DNA of 6,774 nucleotides from an uncultured Brevinema sp. GTDB taxonomy: Bacteria > Spirochaetota > Brevinematia > Brevinematales > Brevinemataceae. The notes under the pieces are model-generated. The model saw nothing but the letters and a program-made list of their open reading frames with translations. It did not search any database and was not told the origin of the DNA. Positions 5,519 through 6,774 of the stretch are shown in pieces (the stretch's first letter is position 1; each line of letters starts with the position of its first letter). The stretch covers positions 1 to 6,774 of the forward strand of contig CAMQSH010000106.1 in assembly GCA_947036575.1 (NCBI GenBank), given 5' to 3'. A program made the translations under genes and the position numbers.

Positions 5519-6172
5519 ATGCTAAAAGCTATTATTATGGATTTTGATGGCGTTATTTTGGATACAGAGGTGGTCTGGTATAGTATTTTTCAAGAATGGT
5601 TCCAAAAGAAACATCAGTACTACCTACCCATAGAAGAATTTTTAATGTGTGTAGGATCGGATTACTATACTCTGTTTGCAAAATTAGAAAAAAAATTAAA
5701 TATCAATATTGACGAGAGGGCTTTCGCTGAAGAAACACCTATACAATTTATTCAAAAAGCTTGCGATCTTTCTCCAAAATCAGGGGTAGAACAATTTATT
5801 TATTCTACCAAACAGGCTGGCTTAAAACTTGCTTTAGCAACTTCCTCTAAAGACCCAAAAGCAAGAAATCATCTTACTAGGCTAGATTTAATTAAGTATT
5901 TTGATGTTATAGTAACATCTGATCTTGTAGAAAAAGTAAAACCAGCACCTGATCTTTTTCTTAAAGCACTAGAGCTATTAGATGTTGATCATACAGAAGC
6001 CTTAATCATCGAGGATTCTCTCAACGGTTTGATAGCAGGACAAAATGCAAATATTAATGTATTAGTAGTTCCTAACAGTGTTACAAAACATAGTAAATTT
6101 AACAACTATTTTGATATTGTTGAAAGTCTAGAAGAATTAGATATTAACATACTTAAAACTCGTTACCAATAA
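5519..6172 (+). CDS. HAD-superfamily hydrolase, beta-phosphoglucomutase/sugar-phosphatase-like
   Basis: This 217-residue cytoplasmic HAD subfamily IA protein has an alpha-helical C1 cap (about residues 18-85). All four HAD motifs are present: motif I DFDGVILDTE with nucleophile Asp8 and Asp10; motif II ATSS with Thr108; motif III KVKPAPD with Lys141; motif IV IIEDSLNG with Glu165 and Asp166. The closest named relatives are beta-phosphoglucomutase and small sugar-phosphate phosphatases, which the sequence alone does not separate. In a polyol PTS operon a phosphatase that removes toxic or dead-end polyol or ketose phosphate is the likelier role, but this is inference. The ATG has AGGA 7 bases upstream. 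The upstream ATG at 5512 is out of frame. The next gene starts 12 bases after the stop. Confidence 0.85.
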   Translation: MLKAIIMDFDGVILDTEVVWYSIFQEWFQKKHQYYLPIEEFLMCVGSDYYTLFAKLEKKLNINIDERAFAEETPIQFIQKACDLSPKSGVEQFIYSTKQAGLKLALATSSKDPKARNHLTRLDLIKYFDVIVTSDLVEKVKPAPDLFLKALELLDVDHTEALIIEDSLNGLIAGQNANINVLVVPNSVTKHSKFNNYFDIVESLEELDINILKTRYQ

Positions 6173-6184
6173 AGGAGGAACTTT

Positions 6185-6619
6185 ATGAAATCTTTAGTGA
6201 TAGACCAATTCCAAACACATATACAAGCTAATGATTGGAAAGAAGCCATTATTAATACTTCTAATATTCTATTAGCTAAAAATGTGATATCTAATACATA
6301 TGTAGAAGCAATGATACATGTAATTGAAACTAATGGACCTATAATTGTAATAAGCCCCCATGTGGCTTTAGCCCATGCCAGACCAGAATGTGGAGTTAAT
6401 AAATTTGGGATATCATTTTCTTTGTTAGAGAAACCCATACCCTTTGGAAATGAGCTTTTTGATCCTGTAAAATTAGTTATCACTCTTGCAGCTTTAGATG
6501 CAGATAGTCATATAGAAATTATATCTGAGTTAACTGATATTTTATTAGATGATGATAAAATGAACCGAATATTTCAAGCAGAAACACCAGAACAATTATA
6601 CGATATTTTCACGGAGTAA
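6185..6619 (+). CDS. cmtB: PTS EIIA component, mannitol/fructose superfamily (CmtB/UlaC-like)
   Basis: This 144-residue free-standing EIIA carries phosphate from HPr to Cys379 of the EIICB encoded at the head of the operon. The phospho-accepting histidine is His64 in ISPHVALAHARPECG. The second conserved active-site histidine is His109 in DADSHIEII. The HARPE signature groups it with EIIA proteins of the UlaC and CmtB kind rather than MtlF or the EIIA end of MtlA. From memory, E. coli CmtB has the same HARPECG and ADADSHI stretches and similar length (147), matching the CmtA-like EIICB. The usual proline before the active histidine is Ala63 here. The strongest ribosome binding site in the operon, AAAGGAGG, overlaps the previous stop codon 6 bases before the ATG. 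With EIICB and EIIA at opposite ends, the operon brackets its enzymes with the transporter. Confidence 0.9.
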   Translation: MKSLVIDQFQTHIQANDWKEAIINTSNILLAKNVISNTYVEAMIHVIETNGPIIVISPHVALAHARPECGVNKFGISFSLLEKPIPFGNELFDPVKLVITLAALDADSHIEIISELTDILLDDDKMNRIFQAETPEQLYDIFTE

Positions 6620-6627
6620 TTAAATAT

Positions 6628-6655
6628 ATTAAGTCATATTTAAGGACCTCTTAAG
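6628..6655 (+). promoter_or_regulatory. Triple NTTAAG direct repeat, CiaR-like binding site
   Basis: Three hexamers ATTAAG (6628-6633), TTTAAG (6639-6644) and CTTAAG (6650-6655) are separated by exactly 5 bases each, giving an 11-base period on one face of the helix. The streptococcal CiaR consensus is NTTAAG-N5-WTTAAG; the first pair fits fully and the second pair misses one base. Other OmpR-type response regulators also bind 11-base direct repeats, so CiaR itself is inference that holds only if the host is a Streptococcus. Confidence 0.55.
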
Positions 6656-6661
6656 TTCTTC

Positions 6662-6693
6662 TATACATAAAAAATAGAAAGTTTCTCTATAAT
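6662..6693 (+). promoter_or_regulatory. Candidate -10 boxes for the downstream RNA
   Basis: TATACA (6662-6667) lies 17 bases after the middle TTTAAG hexamer (6639-6644), which would occupy the -35 position, so this is the better activator-dependent choice. TATAAT (6688-6693) is a perfect -10 but has no recognisable -35 at 16-18 bases. Predicted starts are near 6674 or near 6700. Confidence 0.4.
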
Positions 6694-6774
6694 ATCACCA
6701 TCAAAGAGACTTAGTCTCGTGAAATTGGCGTAAAGCTCTTGTGTTTCTTATTCAGAACATAGGAGCTTTTTTTT
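6674..6774 (+). ncRNA. Candidate small RNA of the CiaR-regulated (csRNA) type
   Basis: The interval between the proposed promoter and the strong terminator is about 75-100 bases, has no reading frame, and holds structure: a perfect hairpin GAGACT-T-AGTCTC (6706-6718), a small AGAA/TTCT stem at 6676-6686 and the terminal hairpin. A TTAAG repeat, promoter, short RNA and terminator in an intergenic region is the arrangement described for streptococcal csRNAs. I cannot recall a matching csRNA sequence and see no obvious long anti-ribosome-binding-site segment. The alternative is an attenuator leader of the unseen next gene. The 5' end is approximate. Confidence 0.38.
6732..6774 (+). terminator. 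Strong intrinsic terminator
   Basis: AAAGCTCT (6732-6739) pairs with GGAGCTTT (6762-6769). The stem continues inward through TGTGTT...CT (6740-6748, one bulged T, one G-U pair) with AGAACATA (6754-6761) to a 5-base loop. This gives about 16 pairs, followed by T through the window end. It would stop both the PTS operon transcript and the proposed small RNA, since no other terminator follows the EIIA gene. Confidence 0.87.

Noticed and set aside
6163..6483. 106-codon minus-strand frame over the EIIA gene
   Set aside because: It is antisense to clear EIIA motifs; its length comes from the codon pattern of the real gene.
6682..6687. TTTCTC in the candidate small RNA as an antisense to the GAGAAA near the hexuloisomerase start
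   Set aside because: Six bases of complementarity in AT-rich sequence is expected by chance.

Overview
The window is AT-rich, with genes preceded by strong AGGAG-type ribosome binding sites and tightly packed on one strand. It suggests a low-GC Gram-positive bacterium. A Streptococcus or close relative within the Lactobacillales is the best guess, mainly from the protein families and from a CiaR-like TTAAG repeat near the right end. This is inference; no marker gene fixes the species.

Layout. Bases 1-499 hold no convincing gene, only a probable AT-rich terminator and two short open stretches that might be gene debris. A DeoR-family regulator lies on the minus strand at 500-1303. The 289-base divergent control region (1304-1592) is unusually structured. 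It has a 54-base tandem repeat, each copy carrying a complete minus-strand promoter, then two short palindromes 21 bases apart, then a longer inverted repeat ending exactly on the -35 box of the rightward promoter. Rightward from 1593 come six genes: a mannitol-family PTS EIICB permease, a ribulose/allulose-phosphate 3-epimerase, a 6-phospho-3-hexuloisomerase (SIS fold), a mannitol-1-phosphate 5-dehydrogenase homologue, a HAD-family sugar-phosphate phosphatase or mutase, and a free-standing PTS EIIA. Gaps are 89, 0, 11, 73 and 12 bases, with RNA hairpins in the two longest. After the operon come three TTAAG hexamers at 11-base period, possible -10 boxes, small hairpins and a strong intrinsic terminator that reaches the window end. 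This resembles a small-RNA gene of the CiaR-regulated type.

How the genes work together. EIIA receives phosphate from HPr and passes it to Cys379 of the EIIB domain. EIIC imports a polyol and releases it as a polyol phosphate. The MtlD-like dehydrogenase oxidises that to a ketose phosphate. The 3-epimerase and the hexuloisomerase would then move a stereocentre or carbonyl, giving fructose 6-phosphate or a pentose-phosphate intermediate. Plain mannitol needs neither of those two enzymes, because MtlD already makes fructose 6-phosphate. The EIICB and EIIA also look more like the 'cryptic mannitol' pair CmtA/CmtB of E. coli, as I remember those sequences, than like MtlA. The main idea from this window is therefore a complete catabolic operon around a Cmt-type PTS, whose true substrate may be a polyol other than mannitol, such as allitol, altritol/talitol or a pentitol. 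The substrate assignment is inference.
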